Below are positions 9,871-18,300 of a stretch of DNA of 40,318 bases, piece by piece. The notes under the pieces are model-generated. The model worked only from the letters and a program-made list of their open reading frames with translations. It had not been told where the DNA came from and ran no database searches. Each line of letters begins with the position of its first letter. Within the stretch, counting starts at the first letter, position 1. This DNA comes from Candidatus Zapsychrus exili (GTDB lineage Bacteria; Omnitrophota; Gorgyraeia; Zapsychrales; Zapsychraceae), in the NCBI GenBank assembly GCA_030765585.1, contig JAVCCJ010000121.1:71233-111550 (forward strand). The letters run 5' to 3'. The translations under genes were made by a program, and so were the position numbers.

Positions 9871-12800
9871 TAAAAGAGATGGTAAGAAGTTTGTTGAAAA
9901 ACTTGGCAAAAATAGGATTATTCTTATAAGTGTTGCGTTTGCTTCAGTCTTTTTCATTGCTGGAGGTATTCCTTTCAAATTGATTTTTGCATTTGTGGGA
10001 TTATATTGGATATATAATGTGTCAAGAGAGGCTTTCGGAAAGAAATTTAAAGGGTCTAAGATGCATAAGTATGCAGAAGATTTAAATGGTTCAACTAGTT
10101 TAAGTTTCGCAGGAATAGCTACTATGTTCATTATGACTATTCTTGGAATTATTCTTACGCCTGTTGATTTAGTAATTCAACTTGCAACACGCATTTTCTC
10201 AGGTACAACATGGGCTAAGAATGTAAGAGCAAAAAGAATGGATAACAACGGAGATACTAAGGACGATTTAAGAGAAAGAGAAGTTGCAGCTGACATTAAT
10301 GCTATTAGAAGAGGATTTGCAAAGAAAAATCTAGAGCATTATATAAATAGCGACAATATTAGTGTTCTTTTAGAGCTACAAGGGGCTGTTAAAGGTCTAG
10401 ATGTTTATTTTCCTGGAGACAAAGAGTTTGTTGCGCCTAATAAACAAGCTAAGTCTGACCCAACACGTTCTTTACCAGGTACTACAATGCCTACAAAAGC
10501 CGAAGTTAATAAACATGATATAAGCAGATTTGAAGAGTTTGATGAGAGCTCAGAAGAAGTTAAGCGTACTGAACAAGCCTTACGCGCTAATGGCTATGCT
10601 GAGATGGCTGATCATTTAGTTTGGATGGCAAAAGCTGGTTTAGTGCGTGGCGGACCACTAGTAGGTTTCTTAGCAACTACTATTGTCATTCCTGCGCAGG
10701 CAGGAATCTCAGCAAAAGAATACGTCCTAATCTCTACAAATTATCCTACTTACAACACACTTACCGAAAGAGTATTAAGCTTAGCTCACGAAATAGGCGC
10801 AACAAGCAAGTTCAATCTATCTCATGAAGATAATACTATAAGAGAAGAAGCTATTAGTAAATGGCTTGTTTTGAACAAAACAATTAAAGCAAGCAAGTAT
10901 TACGAAAAAGCTAAAGATGTGTTACAGATTTCAATTGGAGTTTTAGTTTTAGTTGTTGGAGTAGCTGTTGGGGCTATAGGAACGGTAGGTTTCTTAGCTC
11001 TTTTAGGTCTTGGTGGATTTGTTTATTTAAGTAAAAAGATTTTTAGGCCGCTTGTAGGCGACATAACTTTTATCCGTGGCTGGAGGAAATTTAAGTCTCA
11101 AGCGGCTTCTTATTTTAATAAGGAGCTTGATGTAAAAACCAGATACGATTGGCTGTCATTCTTAGCTACTATTGCAATTGTTCTTGCCATTGATTATCTT
11201 CTTCATTTTGGAATTTCTATTGAAGGTCCTATAAATCAAGATAGTTTACTAGAAACTGTTTTGGCGTGGTGGAATCCTTTAAGAATATTAACTTTTTGGA
11301 TACTTTTCTTAGGAGCTTTTGTTTATAAAATGCCATTTGCTATTTTTTATGGGATATTCAACTTATCAACATTTTATATTTTCCCTGAGTCCTTTGCTGC
11401 TGGAACCTTTATGAGGAATTATGGTTATAATTTATTTTTTGATGTTATTCATTTCTCAACAGTATTATTAGTTGGTTATGAAACTTACAGCATAGTGCAA
11501 GACGATCTTAAACAAACAGGCTTTTATAAAGAGAAACTAGGGCCAGATTTCTTATATTCATTTAAGAAAATATCTATTTTTGCAATGTTTGCTTTAGCGT
11601 TTTTGACATTGGTTGAAATTGCGAAACCAGCCATTGAACCAATACATAAAATGTTTGTTTCTAGAGAAGCTGCTGATTTCTCTAGAGAGTTAACGGTCGA
11701 TATTGGCAATATTTTAGCTTATATGGGAGGTACTGTATTATCTGTAATCGTCTTAAATATATATTATCCAATATTTAAAGCAGTTGATCCCGTTGTTACT
11801 AGGACGATAAAACCTATTCATAGGTTTGCTCTTAAGAAGATTTATGGTAAGGAGTACGATACGGTTATGATTCAAAATTATTGGAGGAAATCATACGAAG
11901 ATGACGAAGAGAAAATTGGCAAAGGAGAAGGTTATAAAGTTGGAGATACAGTAGAGATTGATATAAAAAGTGGTGTAATGTCTCGCGTCGTAGAAGATGA
12001 TAAAGTTAAAGAAGATGCCCCTAATTCGTATCCAGCTCCATTTAGGCCAACAGATAGTGCGCAAAAAAGATATAAGGGCACTAGTTTTAAACTTTTAGCC
12101 GAACGTACAGCTCAAAAGAATCTTAGCTTTAAATTGATTGAAGGCTCTTTGAGCGAAGAACAGGAGGCTATTATTAGACAGATGTTTAATAAAATTCTTT
12201 GGCTTTCTCGTGCTCCTCCTGAATATAAATTTCATATTGTTTTCACTTCTGATTTTAAAGAAACGCAAAATTCTTTAGCAGCGTATCATTATTCAGATAA
12301 AATTCTTTATATTCATTTATTTGTTGTTGATAAATTAGTATCTTTATCGCAACCTGATCGGATTAAATTCCTAGTATTTTTAAAGAAAGTTGTTTTAAAG
12401 AACCATGAAATACATCATATAAAGGGAGAAGATGAACAAAAAGCTCAAAAGCTTACAATAGATTATTTCTTAGAAGATCTTGATGCAGCAGCCAATACGT
12501 TTAATTTGGTAAAAGAAAGAGCCATTTTTGAGCTTCGTTTTAGTAGAAGTTTCTTGAAGTTGATTCTTGAGCATAAGTCCTTGTACAGGGTTTTATCAGT
12601 TCAAAGAGCAAGCTTTAAGAGCGTTATTGTGAATTTTAATGTACCTGAAGTTTTTAGTGTTACAAAAACAAAGCCAACAAAAGTTATCCTTTCTTTAAAT
12701 AGTGTATTCTTACCTGTATTCTTAACTATTTCTTCAGATTCTACTTTCCCACTTTTAGTTAAAATGGGCGACAATTTAGTGTTTGTTATTGTCGCCGCAG

Positions 12801-14815
12801 CTGCTCTCTTAACCATTGGATATCTTATAAGTTATTTTGTTTATAGAAAAAATAAATCTTCTTCAAACATCGAGAATTCAGATGATACTAAAGACTCTCA
12901 TTTTGTTGTTGGACCTTTATTATTAGCAGATTATTCAGATGGGGCTGTTGAAGCTTCTGAAATATCTACGAAACAAAGAACAGATCGCATTATTGAAAGA
13001 GTCCAAGAAGGGGCTGAATCTTTTAAAGCAACGGGTAATATTAGCGATGTTGCAACATTGACCTCCTTACATAAGCAATTCTACGAAACTCAAGATCAGA
13101 GAGTTATTGCGTCATTAATCAATAAAAAGGTGATTATTAATACTTACAAAGGAAGGCTAGTTGATAGAAAGTCTTATGCGCGGTTTGCAGAAGATGATCT
13201 TATACGTCTTGTTTTAGATAAGCAGTCTAAGGTAAAAGAACATTTATTTGTAAAAGACTTTTCTGGGTACAAGAAAGGCAATGGTGTTTCTTTTGATTGC
13301 ATAGTACGAAAATATGATGATAGAGAAAGAATATCTTATGTTGCTTCAGAAGATATGGGTAAATTTGTTGAAGATGAAAAAGTTGTAGAAATTCTAACAA
13401 AAAAGAAATATGGCGCTAATAGAGTTTTTGTAGAGAAAGGACTTCTTAAAAGACTATTGACCAGAAAAAGTTTAGTTTTAGGGATATCATCTGAGACAGG
13501 CAATATAGTTTACCTTGATTCAAGATATGTCAATAGTAACCCATATCGTATTTTCAGACAAAATTGGCATATAAATAATATTTTAAAATATTTTGAGAAT
13601 GACAAAAGTGATCATTATAAACAACGGTTAAAAGATGCGTTTACTGTAGCGAGAACATTTTATGAAAAAGGTAGTAATACAGGTATTAAAAAGAAGAAGA
13701 GCAAAATTGTAGTAAAGCCTTTATTCAAGAATATGGACGAGGTCATTGAGTTTCTTTATGTAATAATCAATACTTTTGGAACTCAATATTCTGCAGATTT
13801 CTTTATTTCAGGTATTTTGTTAGGTCTTTCACAGGATTATTTAGGCGCTTTCTCTAAGGATAATATATTGAATACTATAAGAGCATCTCAGAGCGCATTA
13901 GCGCAGAACTTTGATACGGATGTTATGAAAAGTGATAATCGTTATGTAGATAAATATATGAAAATGATAATAAAGCAGTTTGATGAGAATTTAAATGCGT
14001 TACAGTTAACGGTCTTATATAAGTATTACGAATTTATTAATAACGAGAATGAAGACTTTGATTTATATAATGATGAGATAATTCTTATTTGGGTAAATAT
14101 AGCTGAAGCGATTAATTGGAAGACAATCGTTAAAGCTATAAAAGATTTTGTGGGTACAACAGATAATGAGGATATTATTAAAGTTAAATCAGAATATAAT
14201 AAAGCTATTGGTATGGCCGTAAAAGAGTTAAAGCAATTAATGATTAATATAAAAAATGAGCTTCAGGCAAGAATTAATGAAAAAGGAATAAAGGCAGAGG
14301 TAAAGATAGATGAAAAGGATTATCTTGGTATGGCTCGTGAAATTTACTTTTCAGATTCGCGCAAGGGAAGTGATAAGAAATATGAACATGTTTGGGATTT
14401 AGACGATTTAGCTCGCATGAGAATTGTTACTGATTCTGACGCTGATAATCTTCATCTGGAATATGATGCTTTGGCTATTGTTCTAGATTTTATGAAAAGC
14501 AAAGGCATTAAGTTTATAGGCAATGAAGATGCTCTTATTTATAAGAGAAAATATGGTTTTGAATCAAATGATACAATTTACCAATTAAATAAGCTATTAA
14601 GATTGGAAGTTCAGATTATGTCAAAAGATTCAGAAAATGAAGCAGATCATGGAAAGATAGGACGTGTTTCTTATGAATTAGGAGTTAGAGGGCAAAAGAC
14701 AGAAGATCCTGTATTCTTACCAAATATTAGTAAAGATGAAAGCTCAGAAAATCTTCTTAAGAACTTAAAAGAGTATGTAAAAGCGCACGATATTATAAAC
14801 AATATATATGTTTAA
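6530..14815 (+). CDS. Giant protein section 2: GT48 1,3-beta-glucan synthase, zincin-like and RelA/SpoT-like domains
   Basis: This ORF has 2761 codons; the nominal start is a TTG without ribosome binding site, and I think it is really a continuation of the preceding frame. Order of domains: residues 1-1110, a GT48 glucan synthase with N- and C-terminal membrane bundles and the cytosolic catalytic block between; about 1370-1440, a zincin-like segment carrying an inserted palindrome; 1460-1765, a block of membrane helices; 1860-1980, a domain with a canonical zinc motif HEIHH; about 2078-2104, one membrane helix; 2400-2761, a RelA/SpoT-like region with a degenerate HD part and a synthetase fold. 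The frame stops at TAA 14813-14815, exactly where a RelA/SpoT protein would enter its TGS domain, and that domain follows in the same frame. Glucan synthesis at the cytoplasmic membrane is the best-supported function. Confidence 0.88.
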   Translation: MPKAYPDIKTTKYGFLGWVRMISQFKWIFVVLHMTILLASFGASLTQPIHTVIANKELLVAALNNWYPYALVALGVIAFIQFVIWLINKKTKQKDLLENHWGDMVLPSEGRNKDRVEGTGARKTKSAFIMMTTLITKLIFNAYIFQWIAPGLQVLAESNWLVSWGGWALVAVPALFMLIVMLLDIFAYFYIVEGFLGYVLAKWEGVNRIKSWNRSAAGTALRNISIMTVIGLVIFIQPLDLSFGQWIIQNPVYNIAGFVVGGAVLLTVANIILKSFGISQIGGDTVSEMFEKAGKKFEENILPPSYVNRAGVRQILTGEQRKVAWAKAWNMIVRQYLLDDLISIEEAKMMIFVLGISGKDVSVDKDTSKLSEDELNSLAGIGPDKYDFLNGKIKRSPDLRNIKPRNKQVQSRIKFFLSTLFMDIDQTPVWERMYMLTTAMPQFEEVIMYPFSQYTVGEYDGLNSKYKTGHTFLTYFMNKHSLEWDNFRARLTREIEQEKDFIKKAKKKADLILLNNLKPGEKLGNYNPATLDYEMNSMDIQQEVRLWLSFRYQPLARSIRGMMNNRQMYVFLAKVNFPTTGSFINNKNEIESKIAKYKTQSYEQNIDEIVDAKYEFLPGLQIYGESKEAVVKNTEEGKSKYRFYKNYLIFNDANYLLKKYKHFKAAYLMIGKNKSGGVVRYAEEKPENKEDIFYEFSAEEGGGYIVRDSYMPLSSHPFSLQGKPMNQSNILRFARGEIVQMMDMNQDMYLEETFKAPSLMEEFRKQSRLAIVGYPEDIFTGVSSPAGAVHAYGDHTFSTLIQRVLDFAGVRYHYGHPDFVRAMSFKQLGLLSQPWVNEDIFGAYKGTLYGEKVINREIMQAAKGREGVYAGLLGISDKFGAGAGEQSVSFEISLHNTSSVIGFSRQFIHFVASIGYFIRKPLVVLQNNLYILTVVLFGISFFAAFPDELIFGLIGLLLSQAITATGYFQLVIENGFLRGTLKFMNVFPKAAVIYQSLVYNAFSTGFQKAMVNNGDYIKTGRRPGRDHVHPFMDTKGIEDQGQQDLYFFLNKANFPKVVYATILAIVGLFLWRSWGSIWSIFPVLMVFASLMAPVLINPGSTPVTISTKRWWKQHKRDGKKFVEKLGKNRIILISVAFASVFFIAGGIPFKLIFAFVGLYWIYNVSREAFGKKFKGSKMHKYAEDLNGSTSLSFAGIATMFIMTILGIILTPVDLVIQLATRIFSGTTWAKNVRAKRMDNNGDTKDDLREREVAADINAIRRGFAKKNLEHYINSDNISVLLELQGAVKGLDVYFPGDKEFVAPNKQAKSDPTRSLPGTTMPTKAEVNKHDISRFEEFDESSEEVKRTEQALRANGYAEMADHLVWMAKAGLVRGGPLVGFLATTIVIPAQAGISAKEYVLISTNYPTYNTLTERVLSLAHEIGATSKFNLSHEDNTIREEAISKWLVLNKTIKASKYYEKAKDVLQISIGVLVLVVGVAVGAIGTVGFLALLGLGGFVYLSKKIFRPLVGDITFIRGWRKFKSQAASYFNKELDVKTRYDWLSFLATIAIVLAIDYLLHFGISIEGPINQDSLLETVLAWWNPLRILTFWILFLGAFVYKMPFAIFYGIFNLSTFYIFPESFAAGTFMRNYGYNLFFDVIHFSTVLLVGYETYSIVQDDLKQTGFYKEKLGPDFLYSFKKISIFAMFALAFLTLVEIAKPAIEPIHKMFVSREAADFSRELTVDIGNILAYMGGTVLSVIVLNIYYPIFKAVDPVVTRTIKPIHRFALKKIYGKEYDTVMIQNYWRKSYEDDEEKIGKGEGYKVGDTVEIDIKSGVMSRVVEDDKVKEDAPNSYPAPFRPTDSAQKRYKGTSFKLLAERTAQKNLSFKLIEGSLSEEQEAIIRQMFNKILWLSRAPPEYKFHIVFTSDFKETQNSLAAYHYSDKILYIHLFVVDKLVSLSQPDRIKFLVFLKKVVLKNHEIHHIKGEDEQKAQKLTIDYFLEDLDAAANTFNLVKERAIFELRFSRSFLKLILEHKSLYRVLSVQRASFKSVIVNFNVPEVFSVTKTKPTKVILSLNSVFLPVFLTISSDSTFPLLVKMGDNLVFVIVAAAALLTIGYLISYFVYRKNKSSSNIENSDDTKDSHFVVGPLLLADYSDGAVEASEISTKQRTDRIIERVQEGAESFKATGNISDVATLTSLHKQFYETQDQRVIASLINKKVIINTYKGRLVDRKSYARFAEDDLIRLVLDKQSKVKEHLFVKDFSGYKKGNGVSFDCIVRKYDDRERISYVASEDMGKFVEDEKVVEILTKKKYGANRVFVEKGLLKRLLTRKSLVLGISSETGNIVYLDSRYVNSNPYRIFRQNWHINNILKYFENDKSDHYKQRLKDAFTVARTFYEKGSNTGIKKKKSKIVVKPLFKNMDEVIEFLYVIINTFGTQYSADFFISGILLGLSQDYLGAFSKDNILNTIRASQSALAQNFDTDVMKSDNRYVDKYMKMIIKQFDENLNALQLTVLYKYYEFINNENEDFDLYNDEIILIWVNIAEAINWKTIVKAIKDFVGTTDNEDIIKVKSEYNKAIGMAVKELKQLMINIKNELQARINEKGIKAEVKIDEKDYLGMAREIYFSDSRKGSDKKYEHVWDLDDLARMRIVTDSDADNLHLEYDALAIVLDFMKSKGIKFIGNEDALIYKRKYGFESNDTIYQLNKLLRLEVQIMSKDSENEADHGKIGRVSYELGVRGQKTEDPVFLPNISKDESSENLLKNLKEYVKAHDIINNIYV
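10637..10850 (+). other. Zincin-like segment, copy 2
   Basis: The sequence LVRGGPLV, EYVLISTN and LSLAHEIGA followed by LSHEDN parallels copy 1 at 3.3 kb. A His-Glu pair and a later His are present but the HExxH second His is replaced by Ala. Relative to copy 1 it carries a short insertion (PAQAGIS) encoded by a palindrome. Confidence 0.4.
10688..10707 (+). repeat. REP-like palindrome inserted in frame (codes for IPAQAGI)
   Basis: Perfect inverted repeat ATTCCTGC (10688-10695) / GCAGGAAT (10700-10707) around GCAG. With its flanks it reads VIPAQAGIS. The same peptide is a familiar translation of dispersed palindromic elements in many bacterial genomes. The paralogous segment at 3.3 kb lacks it (VIV then EYVLIATN), so it looks like an in-frame insertion into coding sequence. 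Confidence 0.7.
10895..11800 (+). other. Membrane-helix block
   Basis: About seven to nine hydrophobic helices in succession, including ISIGVLVLVVGVAVGAIGTV, SFLATIAIVLAIDYLLHFGI, ILTFWILFLGAFVYKMPFAI and NILAYMGGTVLSVIVLNIYY. No transporter family is recognised. It separates the zincin-like segment from the HEIHH domain and probably anchors them. Confidence 0.6.
12090..12480 (+). other. Zincin-like domain with intact HEXXH motif
   Basis: HEIHH lies at about residue 1959 of its ORF (nt 12404-12418), preceded by a helix (FLVFLKKVVLKN) and by strands ending ILYIHLFVV, and followed by an acidic KGEDE segment. This is the layout of zinc metallopeptidases: helix with HExxH after an edge strand, third ligand downstream. 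The third ligand is not certain. Of the four HE-containing segments in the giant gene this is the only one that keeps both histidines, so it is the best candidate for a working protease. Confidence 0.5.
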
Positions 14816-15330
14816 TTTAAGATTGGAGATGAAGGGGTTAATATTGTAACTTTGCCTGAAGGGTCTATTGTCGCTGATTTATTGGCACATTTTAGAGTTA
14901 ACTATTTTGGCAATAATGTAGAAATGAAAAGTCTAGAATCGTATAACAAACTTGGCTTAAGATCTGTTTTAAAAAATGGTCAATTAGTTTATATAAAGAA
15001 ATTGAGCGGCAAGATGCCAGGCATGAGTAGGTTGAAATATCATGATATGAAAAGCTATAGAGGAAAGTTGAAATGGACAGAATTTAGTAAGCCTTCTGAT
15101 AAAAAAGATGCAACAGTTAAAGGCAAACAAATGCTAGAGAAAGCTACTAAAGTTTTGTTTGCTGGCAAGAGAGAAAAAGAAAGATTGAGAATTTTATCTG
15201 ACGTTGTAAGTAAGATAGGGTTTAAATTCTCTGGGGCTAATGATTTGGCTGAGCTTTATAGGGCAATTTATTTTGAAGCATTAACAGTGGATGAAGCGTC
15301 AGATTTTATTGTGAAAGCACAAAATAAGAT
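13740..15330 (+). other. RelA/SpoT-like block: degenerate HD, degenerate synthetase, TGS
   Basis: The order follows long RelA/SpoT proteins. A degenerate HD-like part (FFISGILLGLSQD, about 13.8 kb) has lost its metal ligands. The synthetase fold is seen in WDLDDLARMRIVTD (nt 14394-14435) and LRLEVQIMSKDSENEADHG (about 14600), matching DLxGxRI and ExQIRT..AE.G of the family. The substrate motif GYxSLH is replaced by YGFESND and the Arg-Thr of QIRT by Met-Ser, so (p)ppGpp synthesis is unlikely. After the in-frame TAA comes a TGS domain: IYV, stop, FKIGDEGVNIVTLPEGS, then LKNGQLVYI, and the usual post-TGS helices up to about 15.33 kb. Regulatory or structural use is more plausible than synthesis. 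Confidence 0.72.
14813..14815 (+). other. In-frame TAA inside the RelA/SpoT-like domain
   Basis: The TAA separates two open stretches in the same frame (both at position mod 3 = 2). The residues on each side, IYV and FKIGDEGVNIVTLPEGS, together form the start of a TGS domain (family pattern VYVFTPKG...LPxGS). A single substitution, for example TTA to TAA, would create it. Alternatives are readthrough, or reinitiation at ATT 14843 or TTG 14852 behind the purine-rich AAGGGG at 14832-14837. Confidence 0.7.
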
Positions 15331-18300
15331 TAAAAGGTATATTCCTTATGCTGCAGGCGAAGAAGGAAAGGACGACAAGAAGACTAATATGAATGCGTTT
15401 AATCCTTTATTATTATTAGGTTTAAATAGTTTTGTTTCAGGTGAGATGTTGTTGGCTGTAGGTGTATTATCAATAATTGCAATTGTGGCATGGTTTGTAT
15501 TAAGAAGAAGCTCTCCTGCATTAAGCAATATTTCACGTCTTTTTATTTTGATATTCAAGAAAGCGCTACCTTATAAGTTTAATAAGGAAACGGCACATAA
15601 AAGAAGTATTGAGGGAGAAGATAATGTTATTAAAGATAAGTCATCTGAGAAATTTTCTAATATGTTTGATACCTCTGATAATTTACTTAGAGCTCTTGAT
15701 GATCAAGGTATTTATCGGTTAATTAGTTTGGTAAAACGCTTTAGAAAAGAAGCTTTGAATACGTTGCTTAGTCCTTTAAGCAGAGGCGATTTCTTCAGTC
15801 GTGTCAAAATAGCTGTCAGTAATTTTAAGTTTATGTCTCAACTTTCAGATAGTAAAGATAAAAAATATGGAGGTGTTAATTGGGATAGATGTATTTTGGC
15901 AACACTTTTCTGTAGCAATCTTGGTTTTATTGCGTTTGGAAAAGATGGAGAAGTTAAGCAAGAGTTTGAAGATATTGTTCAATGGGATTTTAAAAGAGAA
16001 AATAGAATCATTAAAAATACTGCTCCATATCTTTCTCTTGCGGGGCTTGAAACTTATCGTAGACAGTATATTTCAGACTTAAAACATGTTTATATTTCAG
16101 AATATATAGCTAGAACTAAGATTTTTGAGTCAAAATTGTTTAGAAATGTTTTTACAGAAAAAGAGAAAAAGATTATTAGTTTTCTTATTTGGTATCATCA
16201 TACGCTAATTGAGTTAGCTGGATATGGTGCTCTTAAGGATCAAGCAGATTTAAGTGTTATGCTTAGAGATATTTTAGACGTCTCAAATAGCACAGGATTA
16301 TCTAAAAAAGAATTATTGGATATGCTTTATGCTGCTACTTTGTCTGATTCTTTTTTAAAAGGAAAAACAAAAGCTGTTGGTCTTAACACAGCAGCTAAAA
16401 AGACAATGTTAGGAATAATAGATGTATTAAATGAAGAGTATACCGAGGATAGCGCTAGCATAGAAGTCGTTAAGAAATTATGTGAAGATAAAATATTAAA
16501 TCAAATAAGAGAGTTGCGATCAGAGCCAGACGCAATCTTTACAGAGCATCTTGCAGAGATGATAAAACACAAAACTTACGATGAGATAAGACCTCTTGTT
16601 GAAGCATATAAGCTTGCATCTTGGGGTTATTTTGGAGCGAGAAGACAAGAAAAGTTTGATTCATTAGAAGGCAAAAAAATGAGAAGGTCCGTTATTGTTC
16701 ACGCAGTAAGAACATTGCGTCATCATATTACCTATGATGTTGAGACAAATATAATAAAAATTCTTCATGATATCTTTGAAGATACAGAAATCCCAGAGGA
16801 AATTATAGAAGAAATATTTGGCAAAGACATTCTCTATTGTTTGCAATTATTAAATAAGAAGAGAATCGAAGCTAAATTATCCTTAGGCATAAAACTGTAT
16901 TTTATAGAGACAATATATAGATGGAAGCTTATAGCCAAGCAGCGCATGGATATATTCTATGAGAAGTATGGTTTTTATTATAATGAGAAACAATATGCAT
17001 ATTATATGGCAATTCTTTTTTCCTACGGAGGCTATAAAACACAATTAGCAAAGTGTGCTGATTTGGTAGATAATTTCTTAACTATTGCTGCCAAGCGGAA
17101 TAAAAGTGGACTATTAGCAAAATATGCAGGAATTGCAATACCGTTTATTATTGAGATGTCTATTTTGAATAAAGAAGATAAGCATGAATTTTTAAACAAT
17201 TTGCTTAAAGGCATAACAATCTTGTTAAAGCAAAGAGATATAGATGCAGGGCTTATTAAACAATGTGAACAGTTTAGAAAGACTGTTCATTATTATAGGA
17301 ATTTTATTGAAAATGATAGTAAGAAAATAGAATCTGTTTCGTTGATACAAAAGTTTCTTTATGGGAGAAGCAAAACTGTTAAATCTTTTATAAAGATATT
17401 TGGTATTGCTGTTCCACTTTTTAGCGTTTATGCAAGAAGGATTGTAAGGTATATATTGCCTTATATTTTCATTGATAATTTAAAGAAGGAGTATAGGTCG
17501 GATACTTTAGGTCGTACGCGAGTGCTTATTAAAGGAAATAGTCTTTATATAACAGGAAAACGCAGAATGCTCTGGATTTTATTGCGCTTTATAACAGTAT
17601 TTATTATAAATAAAACAATTAGGACTATATTTACAGGCGTTTTAGAAGAAAAAGACGTGTCTTATCTCTCTGTTAGGAAAATTAAGAAATCGCATAGAAG
17701 CATATTTGACGCTAACTTGTTGAGTGTGAGTCCTATTCTTTTATTGGATTCTAATTTCGTTATTTTAGCTGTAATCTTTTTTATATCTTACAGAATATTT
17801 AATCATTATTTAAGCAATGCGCCGCCTATAAAGGTAAAAGGTAAAAGGCAAAGTGTAAAAGATTATAAATTAAAGCCGTTAGAGCAAATAGTAATACAAT
17901 TCTTATCTGACTTATTCCGTGGCTGGTACCGCAGAATAAATTCTGCGTGGGGGAGGATAAGAATTTCTGCTCTAACGGTTTTTTCTTATGACAATAGGTT
18001 ACCTAGGGCTGTTGATTTTGCTCGTGAGAAACCAAATAGCACTTTACCAGACGATCCTATAGAAAGAGAATTTGCTGTACAACAAGAAATTCGAAGTACA
18101 AATACAGTTGCGTCTTTTGAGCTAAGTTATGTTAGAGATGCAATTAAGATATCTTTGGATATTGTTGGGCTTCATGATTCAGAAATACATCAGATACTTG
18201 TCAATATGTTGAGTCTTGAGATTCGTGCAGGTCCAATGAAAAATATTTATGGTGCATTTAAAGAGAATATTCTTTATCTTGATAAGACCCTCCTTAATCC

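Noticed and set aside
10621-10827. Small + strand ORF overlapping the giant gene (contains CHSCAGRN)
   Set aside because: It is an out-of-frame reading of the palindrome and its flanks; the giant frame is the conserved one.
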